8,127 bases of DNA, from the NCBI RefSeq assembly GCF_004358205.1, contig NZ_SMYO01000049.1, forward strand, positions 1 through 8,127. Direction: 5' to 3'. The number at the start of each line of letters is the position of its first letter. The stretch's first letter is position 1. The DNA comes from Bacillus salipaludis (GTDB taxonomy: Bacteria; Bacillota; Bacilli; Bacillales_B; DSM-18226). Below the pieces are notes generated by a model. The model searched no databases and was not told where the DNA came from. It saw nothing but the letters and a program-made list of their open reading frames with translations. This document shows positions 1 through 5,769 of this stretch, piece by piece. Made by a program: the position numbers and the translations under genes.

Positions 1-1
1 C

Positions 2-148
2 TTAAAGGCTTTTCACTTTAAAAGTCGTAAGAAAGGGGCACGTCAAATCAAAATGACATTGGCGGGTCAATTTCAGTGTGTCTTCAATTTGAAAAAAATT
101 CGTAGAATCATGAAAAAATATAATATCGTTTGCCCAATTAGGAAAGCA
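2..148 (+). pseudogene. IS3-family (IS150-type) transposase OrfB fragment, cut at both ends
   Basis: Read in the frame starting at base 2, this strand gives about 49 residues that look like the N-terminal part of an IS3/IS150-type OrfB, the region before the DDE integrase core. Recognisable pieces are KKGARQIKMTL, then NLKKIRRIMKKYNIVCPIRKA. In the family this stretch normally runs on into a Pro-Tyr-rich segment. Here the resemblance stops at about base 148 and the frame ends at TGA 213. The left side runs off the window, so the fragment could be longer. No start codon, SD or catalytic residue is visible. It butts against an ISL3-family fragment on the opposite strand, so it is mobile-element debris. 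Family assignment is from remembered motif similarity, not a search. Confidence 0.7.
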
Positions 149-163
149 ATTGAGGGGGCTCCT

Positions 164-499
164 CTTTTCAAGACTTGCTTGTTGAATCCAATTTATAAGT
201 CTATTAGTGACTGATCGCCCTTCATCTATGCCTGGAAGGCTTTCAAAGAAGGTAGACCCGCATTCCTTACATTTGTACCGTTGTCTTTTGACGAAGATTC
301 CCACTCGTTTTGCATGCATCGGCAAATCAAAGAATAACTGTTCCTTTTTACCATGCTTGTATAGATTAGCAACCGTACCATATTTTGGACAATAAGAGGG
401 AGGTGGTAAAGTAGTCTCAACCAAGAACCTGTAATCATATACGCTCTCCTTCATATCAAGAATTTTAAAACTTGGTAGATTGAGCATATTAGTTGTCAT
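164..499 (-). pseudogene. ISL3-family transposase, N-terminal fragment
   Basis: The first about 112 residues from ATG 499 resemble the N-terminal zinc-binding domain of ISL3-family (IS204/IS1001/IS1096/IS1165) transposases. There is an aromatic, basic middle segment and a CKEC knuckle at residues 77-80, followed by FFESLPG. The partner knuckle, normally CPxC, reads CPKY at 37-40, so one expected zinc ligand has become Tyr. SD-like AAAGGA lies 9 nt before the ATG. The open frame continues to a stop at 2-4, but residues after about 112 are the antisense of the IS3-type fragment and are not ISL3. The DDE domain, about three quarters of the usual protein, is absent, so it cannot be active. The family call is good; the exact junction (about 149-163) is approximate. 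Confidence 0.8.
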
Positions 500-537
500 T
501 ATTTCATTTCCTTTGTTGTATTGATTATTTACTAATA

Positions 538-594
538 GGGGTACCGTTCAGAAAATGCGGTTATAACTCTAAGCCCGTTTTTCTGACGGTGCCC
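538..594 (-). repeat. Imperfect inverted repeat, probable end of the ISL3-type element
   Basis: GGGTACCGTTCAGAAAA at 539-555 is mirrored by GGGCACCGTCAGAAAAA read on the minus strand from 594. The centre is about 20 nt and contains the sequence CTAAGCCC. It lies 40-95 nt upstream of the ISL3-type transposase start, where the left terminal repeat of such an element is expected. The outermost base would be about 594. A diverged copy of part of it is present at 3495-3529. The other end of the element is not in the window. The repeat could also act as a stem-loop in the transposase leader. Confidence 0.5.
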
Positions 595-597
595 ATG

Positions 598-645
598 ATA
601 AAAGTCTCGCAATCATCGTACATATATGGATGATCCGCGAGACTT
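598..645 (-). terminator. Hairpin terminator downstream of nrdG
   Basis: AAGTCTCGC at 602-610 pairs perfectly with GCGAGACTT at 637-645. An inner stem ATCATC (612-617) / GATGAT (629-634) closes an 11-nt loop. Read on the minus strand it starts 12 bases after the nrdG stop codon and is followed by TTTTA, a short U-tract. It fits the end of the nrdDG transcript and insulates it from the transposon debris. The U-tract is modest, so efficiency is uncertain. Confidence 0.65.
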
Positions 646-657
646 ATGTGTTTACTA

Positions 658-1317
658 TTAACTCCTTGGATAAACAAATTCATTCAAGAAATAAGGCACA
701 ATGCTCCCATGATAGGCTTTTCTTTCCTCAACAAAATGCCTTATCTCTGTAAAAAATGCCTCATCTAGTAATGGATATTGCACTGTTCGAACTTGGTCTA
801 AGATTGAGTTATGTTCAATAACTGCTTCAACACTTGCGATTAATTGATCAACAAGTTCTTTGCTTGGTGTGATTCCCATAATATCTTTATATATCTGTGC
901 ATCTTCTTTTATATCCAACACATGGTATGGCAACTTCATGTCGATATGGACTCCATCAACAAGGTTTTCTTCATATAAAGTTCGCAATTTTTGGTAATAT
1001 ACTCCGCTAGTTGTTACAATTATTTTCCCATCAAAAAGTGCCCTCACTTGTTGCAATAGGTCACGCACTTCATTTAATGGATTAATCAGAAATTCGCCAC
1101 CGCTGAACATTACGGCATCAAATAAAAAGCTGCTTTTCTTCAAATAGTCATATAAATCATCTGTGGTCTTATATTCTTTTGGTGTGTTGGCAATTATCTC
1201 ATCATAATTGTGACAGCCAAAACAATGAAGGGGACAGCCTGTCAACGAATGAATCAATAATGTCGTATGATTAGGCAAATCAGTAAATGTGCGAATAAAG
1301 TTATTGTATAATTTCAT
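658..1317 (-). CDS. nrdG: Anaerobic ribonucleoside-triphosphate reductase activating protein (radical SAM)
   Basis: This is the activase of class III ribonucleotide reductase. It uses a [4Fe-4S] cluster and S-adenosylmethionine to make the 5'-deoxyadenosyl radical that installs the glycyl radical on NrdD. The cluster motif CxxxCxxC is at Cys28, Cys32 and Cys35 (GCPLHCFGCHN), preceded by the typical N-terminal strand. A GGE SAM-contact motif (FSGGE) is at 71-75. At 219 residues it is longer than compact NrdG proteins (about 155-180), closer to variant activase subfamilies with an extended C-terminus. Its ATG overlaps the nrdD stop as ATGA, so it is co-transcribed and probably translationally coupled. 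The immediate 15 nt upstream hold no SD; a perfect SD sits further up behind a small hairpin (separate entry). A terminator hairpin follows. The function call is strong from motif plus partner gene. Confidence 0.92.
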   Translation of the reverse strand: MKLYNNFIRTFTDLPNHTTLLIHSLTGCPLHCFGCHNYDEIIANTPKEYKTTDDLYDYLKKSSFLFDAVMFSGGEFLINPLNEVRDLLQQVRALFDGKIIVTTSGVYYQKLRTLYEENLVDGVHIDMKLPYHVLDIKEDAQIYKDIMGITPSKELVDQLIASVEAVIEHNSILDQVRTVQYPLLDEAFFTEIRHFVEERKAYHGSIVPYFLNEFVYPRS

Positions 1318-3278
1318 TGTGTATTCACCGCTAATTGACGGTGAACAACCTCCTTCAACACATCTTCTTTTAATCGTTTTCTAATCGTCCAATCATGTCT
1401 TCTTGCTTTCGACCAAAAGTTATATTTCCCTTCATAATATCCCTTATCATCAACATGTATATTATTTCTGGAGATCATTTTCAAATAACCAATAACCCTG
1501 CTGAACGTCGCAATGTCTTCTGATTCACAGACAGGGCAATGATGAATGTTCTTGGCATCTTCAGCAATAATTTTCTGACCGCAACTCATACAAGACGTAA
1601 TAGTTGGTGTCAATGTAATATAATTAATCGGTTTATCAAATATTTTATCCAAGTATTTTGCTAAGGCTTCTGGCTTTACTTTAGCTTCAAGAAAATGGTG
1701 TAATACACTGCCTGACGTAGCGTAGCCTTGGAATTCAGCACTGTTTTCCAATTGTTCTAGGAAATCCTCTTCAGAAAATGGTGTCATACAACCACTGGTC
1801 AAGTAGGGATTTTCTCCTTCACCTTGCACAAAGATTTCTCGATTATTTGCTTTTGCCCATTTAAGGTCATGGCGTGCAAGTTTGATGGCAGCATTTTCGG
1901 CAGGGGCATACTCAATTCCACATGCCACTTTATCTCTCACAATAAATTCATTTACAATCTCTGTCATGTATTGCATAATTTCATGAGCAATCATTTTTCC
2001 ATCTTTATCTTTAATTCCATCCCTATAGCCCAAATTTATGAGGCCCTCATTCATACCAGTAAGGGCGAACACATTAAAATAGTTTTTCAAGTCTTTATTA
2101 AAGGCAAAGAAAGTCGGGTATAATTCCTTGTTTTGTTCAATCCACTTTCTCTTTTCCATGTGAGCTTCCTGCATGATTTCCATGTATTCACGTATCTTCA
2201 CTTTGACAAGATCCATGTCATGTCCGAATTCCAAAAGCACTCTATTCATGTTTAAATTGAGCACTTGTACAGCACCTGTGGAACCTGTTGATGATCCGAA
2301 AACACCACCGCCAGCTTTGGATAGTGTCTCTAAGTTGATTTGCAACCTGCAGCAGAGGCTTCTACTTACTTCTGGATCTTTTGCTTGAATTAGCGGATTT
2401 AATGTTTTGTAATATGAATCCTCAAATGGCTTTGTTTTAAAGTTCTCAAAATACACACCACCCCAATGATACATTTTGTCCAATAGCTCGATAAATAATG
2501 GGTTTTGGTAATTAAAATGATCATCGATTTGCACTGTTAATAATGGGAAAGTAAAAGGAATCCCATCACTGCCTGTCCCGTTTTTCATCACATCAATAAT
2601 GGCTTGATTTATGCGGTCAAAGTAAATTACCGAGATATCCTTATATTGTATATTTCGTCCTTCACCACCGATGACGACATATTGATCTTTTATTTCTTCA
2701 GATGGTTTCCCGAACTCTAATGTAATATTGGAAAAGCTACTTTGTGCCCCAGATCTAAGTGGCATATTGAGTTCCCAGATGAAACTTTGAAACAGTTCTA
2801 CGAGTTCTTCATCTGTGTATGTAATGCCACGACTTTCCTCATCAAACAAATAAGAAGCTACAATGGTTGATAGTTGTGCTAGCATGACTGCACCTGAGAC
2901 CTGCTGTGATACTAATGTAACAACATTACTAAAATGCCGTAATAAAGTTGAAATCCGCTTAGTTGGTTTGGAGGAGATCATATTTTTTGCCAGCGACGGA
3001 ATACCTTTTGTAGCAATGTCCATACAGCTAATGGATACACAATATGGTGCAAGCTGCTTATCGTGCACATAGACAATTCCCTCATCATATAACTCTTTTA
3101 TTTTTGGTGGAAGAATGTGATTAAAAAGAAATTCTTCCTCCGCATGATTCGTTAAATTATGCCTTAAGAGTGGTAAGGAATAAACATAATTACTATTCTC
3201 ATGCCTGAGATAATCTGTTTGCTTGTTTTCTTTTAGTGAAGTGAATTGGTTAATAATGTCAATCGTATTTTGGAACAT
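1314..3278 (-). CDS. nrdD: Anaerobic ribonucleoside-triphosphate reductase, catalytic subunit
   Basis: Class III ribonucleotide reductase reduces ribonucleotides to deoxyribonucleotides for DNA synthesis without oxygen, using a glycyl radical made by NrdG. The 654-residue product has the expected landmarks: YVHD near 70-73, SFSNITL at 181-187, FTFPLLT at 242-248, a CCRL segment at 309-312 (candidate radical-accepting Cys), APAENAA at 458-464, a C-terminal zinc site Cys563/Cys566/Cys581/Cys584, and RVIGY with the radical-bearing Gly597. The first roughly 90-residue ATP-cone of the E. coli-type enzyme is missing, as in cone-less NrdD subgroups. I cannot assign the reductant (formate, redoxin or ferredoxin) safely. 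The frame is also open from TTG 3284, but AGAGAGG at 3286-3292 is 7 nt from ATG 3278 and only 1 nt from the TTG, so ATG 3278 is chosen. The operon continues into nrdG. Confidence 0.96.
   Translation of the reverse strand: MFQNTIDIINQFTSLKENKQTDYLRHENSNYVYSLPLLRHNLTNHAEEEFLFNHILPPKIKELYDEGIVYVHDKQLAPYCVSISCMDIATKGIPSLAKNMISSKPTKRISTLLRHFSNVVTLVSQQVSGAVMLAQLSTIVASYLFDEESRGITYTDEELVELFQSFIWELNMPLRSGAQSSFSNITLEFGKPSEEIKDQYVVIGGEGRNIQYKDISVIYFDRINQAIIDVMKNGTGSDGIPFTFPLLTVQIDDHFNYQNPLFIELLDKMYHWGGVYFENFKTKPFEDSYYKTLNPLIQAKDPEVSRSLCCRLQINLETLSKAGGGVFGSSTGSTGAVQVLNLNMNRVLLEFGHDMDLVKVKIREYMEIMQEAHMEKRKWIEQNKELYPTFFAFNKDLKNYFNVFALTGMNEGLINLGYRDGIKDKDGKMIAHEIMQYMTEIVNEFIVRDKVACGIEYAPAENAAIKLARHDLKWAKANNREIFVQGEGENPYLTSGCMTPFSEEDFLEQLENSAEFQGYATSGSVLHHFLEAKVKPEALAKYLDKIFDKPINYITLTPTITSCMSCGQKIIAEDAKNIHHCPVCESEDIATFSRVIGYLKMISRNNIHVDDKGYYEGKYNFWSKARRHDWTIRKRLKEDVLKEVVHRQLAVNTQ
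1315..1355 (-). promoter_or_regulatory. nrdG ribosome-binding region: distant SD, hairpin, ATG
   Basis: Inside the 3' end of nrdD the sequence AAGGAGGT (minus strand, 1355 down to 1348), a perfect anti-SD match, lies 30 nt before the nrdG ATG, normally too far. Between them TTCACCG (1345-1339) and CGGTGAA (1330-1324) form a perfect 7-bp stem with an 8-nt loop. If folded, the SD-to-ATG distance shrinks to about 9 nt. The coding sequence of the NrdD tail also uses these bases, so the fit could be partly fortuitous. Termination-reinitiation at the ATGA overlap is an alternative or additional route. Confidence 0.5.
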
Positions 3279-3305
3279 GTACAAACCTCTCTTTTAGACT
3301 TTTTA

Positions 3306-3334
3306 ATTATGTATCTTGTTAACCCCTCTATCAC
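3306..3334 (-). promoter_or_regulatory. Candidate sigma-A promoter of nrdDG
   Basis: On the minus strand GTGATA (3334-3329, 4 of 6 to TTGACA) is followed after 17 nt by CATAAT (3311-3306, 5 of 6 to TATAAT). This would start RNA near 3299, just upstream of the nrdD SD. The Fnr-type site would then be centred near -68 and the proximal NrdR box near -40 to -55. An alternative start near 3326 with a weak TAATGT -10 would put the Fnr site at the classical -41.5. The sequence alone does not decide between them. Confidence 0.35.
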
Positions 3335-3338
3335 ATTA

Positions 3339-3354
3339 ACACAATATATGGCGT
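3339..3354. promoter_or_regulatory. NrdR box 1 (proximal)
   Basis: ACACAATATATGGCGT matches the NrdR consensus ACACWATATATWGTGT at 14 of 16 positions by eye. NrdR is the ATP-cone repressor of ribonucleotide reductase genes and binds paired boxes about three helical turns apart. This one begins 61 bp upstream of the nrdD ATG, with its partner exactly 32 bp further out. Confidence 0.72.
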
Positions 3355-3359
3355 GTGAT

Positions 3360-3375
3360 TGTGATGCTGATCACT
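3360..3375. promoter_or_regulatory. Fnr/Crp-type operator between the NrdR boxes
   Basis: TGTGA-TGCTGA-TCACT matches the Crp/Fnr-family palindrome TGTGA-N6-TCACA at 9 of 10 defined positions. Bacillus Fnr uses this form. It lies almost wholly in the 16-bp gap between the two NrdR boxes and overlaps the distal one by 5 bp. In front of an oxygen-sensitive reductase, Fnr activation under anaerobiosis is the natural reading; another Crp-family regulator is possible. Confidence 0.6.
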
Positions 3376-3386
3376 GTATATTGATT
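3371..3386. promoter_or_regulatory. NrdR box 2 (distal)
   Basis: TCACTGTATATTGATT matches ACACWATATATWGTGT at 12 of 16, including the ATAT core. It is weaker than box 1, but its start is exactly 32 bp from the start of box 1, the spacing expected of cooperative NrdR pairs. That spacing is the main support. Confidence 0.55.
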
Positions 3387-3468
3387 ATGTCTAAAGGAAA
3401 GATTTGATGCGGTCCCCCCGAGGAGTCTCACTGGATGAAAATATAGTCTTACCCGAAGAAAAACACAA

Positions 3469-3495
3469 CAAGTTGATTATGAGGTAATCAACTTG
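3469..3495. repeat. Perfect 11-bp inverted repeat
   Basis: CAAGTTGATTA (3469-3479) and TAATCAACTTG (3485-3495) are exact reverse complements with a 5-nt loop TGAGG. No U-tract follows on either strand, so it does not look like a standard terminator. It abuts the ISL3-end-like sequence starting at 3495 and may be the outer part of that relic or an operator. Confidence 0.6.
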
Positions 3496-3529
3496 AAAAT
3501 GGGCTTAGCGTTGTAAATTCACGGTACCC
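3495..3529 (+). repeat. Diverged copy of the ISL3-type end sequence
   Basis: Read on the plus strand, GAAAATGGGCTTAGCGTTGT followed by AAATTCACGGTACCC resembles the minus-strand sequence from 582 to 541. Both share GGGCTTAG-GTT-TAA, then ATT and ACGGTACCC, with a roughly 8-base gap. This suggests a solo IS end or a related palindromic element left by an excised or decayed copy. No transposase remnant is recognisable to its right. Confidence 0.45.
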
Positions 3530-3721
3530 TATAGCCAAAATCGGTGTTTATTTTGGAGTCAATAATCCAATCTGATCATAGTGAGTAGTGTGTGAATACC
3601 TAACTCCAACCAATCAAGCTACTTCTTTTACTTTTTTATCCATCTTTTTTTTGTGGAAATTTTCATATTGGATTCCACACTATTATCCGATTTATAGTAT
3701 GTTAGGTGTTATCTGTTTAAA

Positions 3722-3754
3722 TAGGGTATTCTACACGATAATTCGAATACCCTA
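3722..3754. repeat. 10-bp stem-loop
   Basis: TAGGGTATTC (3722-3731) pairs perfectly with GAATACCCTA (3745-3754) around a 13-nt loop. It has only weak T-richness on the minus-strand side (ATTTAAAC), so it is at best a poor terminator for minus-strand transcription from the interval. Confidence 0.5.
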
Positions 3755-4041
3755 ATAATTAAGATATGCCACAAAAAATTGTTCGTCTTTTGTACCAAAA
3801 TGAAGCACTTTGATTCAATTTAATATTCGCTTTTTTCATTAAAGGAGTACCGCCAGCAAAACGCAGATTTACAACGTTAAGGATACTCAAACACAAAATA
3901 TCCGAATCCCTCAACACTAAGGGGATAAGTTCGGTTAGGTTCGACGTTCTTTTATGTGTCATAAAGTGTCTATAAGAAATGAAATATTGCAAATTATAAT
4001 TTTAAGCTTTCTGACACACTGTTTACGGTAAATCATGGGTT

Positions 4042-4065
4042 TGTCAAAAAGCATGCTTTTTGACA
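4042..4065. repeat. Perfect 24-bp palindrome
   Basis: The half-site TGTCAAAAAGCA (4042-4053) is followed without a gap by its exact complement TGCTTTTTGACA (4054-4065). It lies about 95 bp upstream of the desaturase -10 and ends in a T-run on both strands. It could be a regulator site, an IS-end scar or a cruciform. Chance occurrence of a perfect 24-mer palindrome here is very unlikely. Confidence 0.7.
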
Positions 4066-4158
4066 GTAGCCACACATTTTCATTTCTGTTGTTTAAAAAC
4101 GTTTGTTATGTTATTCCATAAAAGGGCCAGATTGTTAAGGAGTGTTTTAAGATAATAT

Positions 4159-4167
4159 TGATATAAT
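4159..4167 (+). promoter_or_regulatory. Extended -10 promoter of the desaturase gene
   Basis: TGATATAAT has the extended -10 form TGn followed by a perfect TATAAT (4162-4167). No good -35 stands 16-18 bp upstream, which such promoters can tolerate. Transcription would start near 4174, giving a leader of about 27 nt that contains the SD. Confidence 0.6.
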
Positions 4168-4200
4168 TAGAATATATATAGAACAAGGGAGTTTTCCAAT

Positions 4201-5106
4201 TTGCTAACTAACCACTTGGATTTTCGATTAGAAGCTAAAATTAAAGAAATATATGAGCAACACAAAGTTCGCTCTGCAAAAATAGATTGGGGTTATTATG
4301 AGTTTCTGCCATGGGATAAAGCTCAAGATTTTAGAAGATTACCCTGGGATAAGAGCCAAGTTATTCTCCCTAGTGGCGTAATTATCGCTGTTGAAACAGC
4401 CTTACTTACTGAAGTTAATTTGCCTTGGTTTACTTCTCACTTGGAACAAACATTTAAAGGTAGTTTATCAGTTATCACTGACTTTGTTCATACTTGGACA
4501 GCAGAAGAAGATCAACATTCTAATCTACTTGAAAATTATTTACTTATTACACGAAACGTAGACCCTAAGCGATTACACGAACTTCACAAACAAACCGTTG
4601 AGGGTGGTTGGTCGCCTGATTTTCATACCCCTTTTGAAACAATGGTATATACAACACTTCAAGAACTTGCGACAATGGTATTTTACAACAACGTAGCCAA
4701 AGTTGCCGGTTCACACGACAAAGATTTATCTTCTCTATTAAGAAGATTGGCTAAAGATGAAATTTTACACTATGCATTCTATCGCGACGTAGTAAAATTC
4801 CATTTGCAAATAGAACCAAATTATTGCTATTACCTGGGTCATGTTCTTAAAAACTTTCAAATGCCTGGAACAGTAATGCCTGACTTTGAAGAAAGAATGG
4901 GCACTATCGCAAAAGAAGCGAATTATGGTCCTCTTGAGTATTTTGACCAGGTATTAGATGTTATTGTTGAGTACTGGGAGTTGGAAAAGATAAGACCAAT
5001 TGCCCCTGAAGCTGAGAAGGCTCGCGTAGACATTATTTCTTATCGTGATAGATTAAAAAAAGTAAGAGACCGCCTAGCTAAAAATAAAAAAGGTCCCAAT
5101 GAATAA
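4201..5106 (+). CDS. Soluble acyl-ACP desaturase (diiron, fatty acid desaturase type 2)
   Basis: The 301-residue product belongs to the ferritin-like acyl-[acyl-carrier-protein] desaturase family (plant stearoyl-ACP desaturase, mycobacterial DesA type). It uses O2 and reduced ferredoxin to insert a cis double bond into an acyl chain on ACP in the cytosol. All six diiron ligands can be placed with family-like spacing: Glu65, Glu103-x2-His106 (in WTAEEDQH), Glu155 and Glu187-x2-His190 (in KDEILHY). No membrane segment; the C-terminus is basic. The TTG start at 4201 is used because GGAG (4188-4191) is 9 nt before it and no other start precedes the conserved N-terminus. It is transcribed alone from an extended -10 promoter and ends before a strong terminator. 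No electron donor gene is adjacent. Family sure; regiospecificity unknown. Confidence 0.92.
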   Translation: MLTNHLDFRLEAKIKEIYEQHKVRSAKIDWGYYEFLPWDKAQDFRRLPWDKSQVILPSGVIIAVETALLTEVNLPWFTSHLEQTFKGSLSVITDFVHTWTAEEDQHSNLLENYLLITRNVDPKRLHELHKQTVEGGWSPDFHTPFETMVYTTLQELATMVFYNNVAKVAGSHDKDLSSLLRRLAKDEILHYAFYRDVVKFHLQIEPNYCYYLGHVLKNFQMPGTVMPDFEERMGTIAKEANYGPLEYFDQVLDVIVEYWELEKIRPIAPEAEKARVDIISYRDRLKKVRDRLAKNKKGPNE

Positions 5107-5230
5107 ACAACGGTCAAAAATATAAAATAAGTTCATGTTTTAGTATTCCAGAATAGGGCGCGATTGTGGAGCAACACAAGTAGAAAATGATTAAACTTTT
5201 TTATAAAACCGAAATTTAAATCTGCTGGAT

Positions 5231-5274
5231 AAGAATCCATTTTGATCAAACTTTTTTCAAAATGGATTCTTTTT
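5231..5274 (+). terminator. Rho-independent terminator of the desaturase gene
   Basis: AAGAATCCATTTTGA (5231-5245) and its exact complement at 5257-5271 form a 15-bp stem with an 11-nt loop, running into TTTTT (5270-5274). It lies 125 nt after the desaturase stop. The stem is strong, and the T-run orientation favours the plus strand. Confidence 0.85.
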
Positions 5275-5444
5275 GTTTATCATAAAATACTGGTTTGTGA
5301 GGAATTTTTGATTAAACTTTATTTAACAGCAACACTAAGTTAGACCAATATATGTATATTCTCCTCAAAAATGCAGTTGGAGAGCTTGTAGGAACAAAGA
5401 TCCTAAAAAAACAGAGTAAGTTCATTTGAAACCTCGTTACATAT

Positions 5445-5492
5445 AAAAACACCATTCTTTCTATCATATAACAGAAAGAATAGCGTTTTTTT
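5445..5492. terminator. Bidirectional hairpin terminator
   Basis: Arms 5445-5462 and 5473-5490 contain the 9-bp core ATTCTTTCT/AGAAAGAAT extended by AAAAAC/GTTTTT. On the plus strand two A-C mismatches interrupt the stem, while on the minus strand the same positions are G-U pairs, giving 18 continuous pairs. T-runs follow on both sides (8 T on plus). It may mark a former minus-strand gene end or a shared terminator. Confidence 0.7.
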
Positions 5493-5640
5493 CATTTTGT
5501 AGATAATGATTTGCCTTAGCTTGATGGGGATGCGGTCGTACCCCAAAAAAGGCAAGAATTAAAAATGATGCTGGATTAACAGGGGAATTAGAGAATAATC
5601 AAGAATAAATAGGTTAAATGGTAAAAAAGAGGGTGCTACA

Positions 5641-5769
5641 ATGGCTTCAAAAAAGAAATGCTCCAGGCATAAAGAAATCAAAATAGAGGCTCTTTTGACA
5701 ATTGAAAATAGAACGTATATTAGTAGTTATTGTTTTTCTTGTTGGATAGACCAAAAGGAACTAGAATGA
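5641..5769 (+). CDS. Small 42-aa protein with CxxH/CxxC knuckles
   Basis: ATG 5641 to TGA 5769 encodes a lysine-rich 42-residue protein. Cys7-x2-His10 near the N-terminus and Cys31-x2-Cys34 near the C-terminus have the spacing of a single treble-clef or ribbon metal site. There is no signal peptide or membrane segment. SD-like GAGGGTG (5629-5635) lies 5 nt before the ATG. Its stop overlaps the start of the DUF218 gene as ATGA (5766-5769), which supports genuine translation and coupling. I do not recognise the family. A Zn-binding or nucleic-acid-binding role is inference from the ligand pattern only; chance cannot be excluded at this length. Confidence 0.55.
   Translation: MASKKKCSRHKEIKIEALLTIENRTYISSYCFSCWIDQKELE

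Larger units (their letters stand above)
3393..4158. other. Long non-coding interval between nrdD and the desaturase gene
   Basis: No convincing gene on either strand. Contents: an 11-bp stem-loop (3469-3495), an ISL3-end-like sequence (3495-3529), a 7-bp stem TGTGGAA/TTCCACA (3652-3658 and 3673-3679), a 10-bp stem-loop (3722-3754) and a 24-bp palindrome (4042-4065). A 77-codon minus-strand frame at 3759-3992 has only a TTG start without an SD and is not called. The density of inverted repeats and the IS-end relic suggest a patch of old insertions and deletions. Confidence 0.6.
5107..5640. other. Non-coding interval with two terminators
   Basis: Two hairpins (5231-5274 and 5445-5492) account for part of this stretch. 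Between them and on to 5640 I see no gene with a start signal. GGGCGCGATTGTGG at 5157-5170 looks like the left arm of a hairpin whose right arm is lost. A short open stretch near 5533-5578 (DGDAVVPQKRQELK) has no start and may be a gene-tail relic, but it cannot be assigned. Confidence 0.6.

Noticed and set aside
1824..3072. Plus-strand open frames inside nrdD (1824-2123, 2173-2388, 2863-3072)
   Set aside because: Antisense shadows of a strongly conserved gene with no start signals.
3279..3284. TTG at 3284 as nrdD start (two residues longer)
   Set aside because: The SD AGAGAGG would be only 1 nt away; ATG 3278 has the proper 7-nt spacing.
3759..3992. 77-codon minus-strand open frame
   Set aside because: TTG start without an SD, no recognisable domain, and it sits among inverted repeats; most likely chance or a relic.
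5157..5185. GC-rich terminator after the desaturase
   Set aside because: Only one arm (GGGCGCGAT) is present; no complementary right arm follows. The hairpin at 5231 is the real candidate.
5576..5609. Promoter with TTAACA -35 for the 42-aa gene
   Set aside because: No -10-like hexamer at 16-18 bp; the AT-rich candidates are spaced 12, 14 or 22 bp away.
5730..5765. In-frame TTG upstream start for the DUF218 gene
   Set aside because: No SD before it, and an AAAGGA SD is correctly placed for ATG 5766, which also makes the ATGA overlap.
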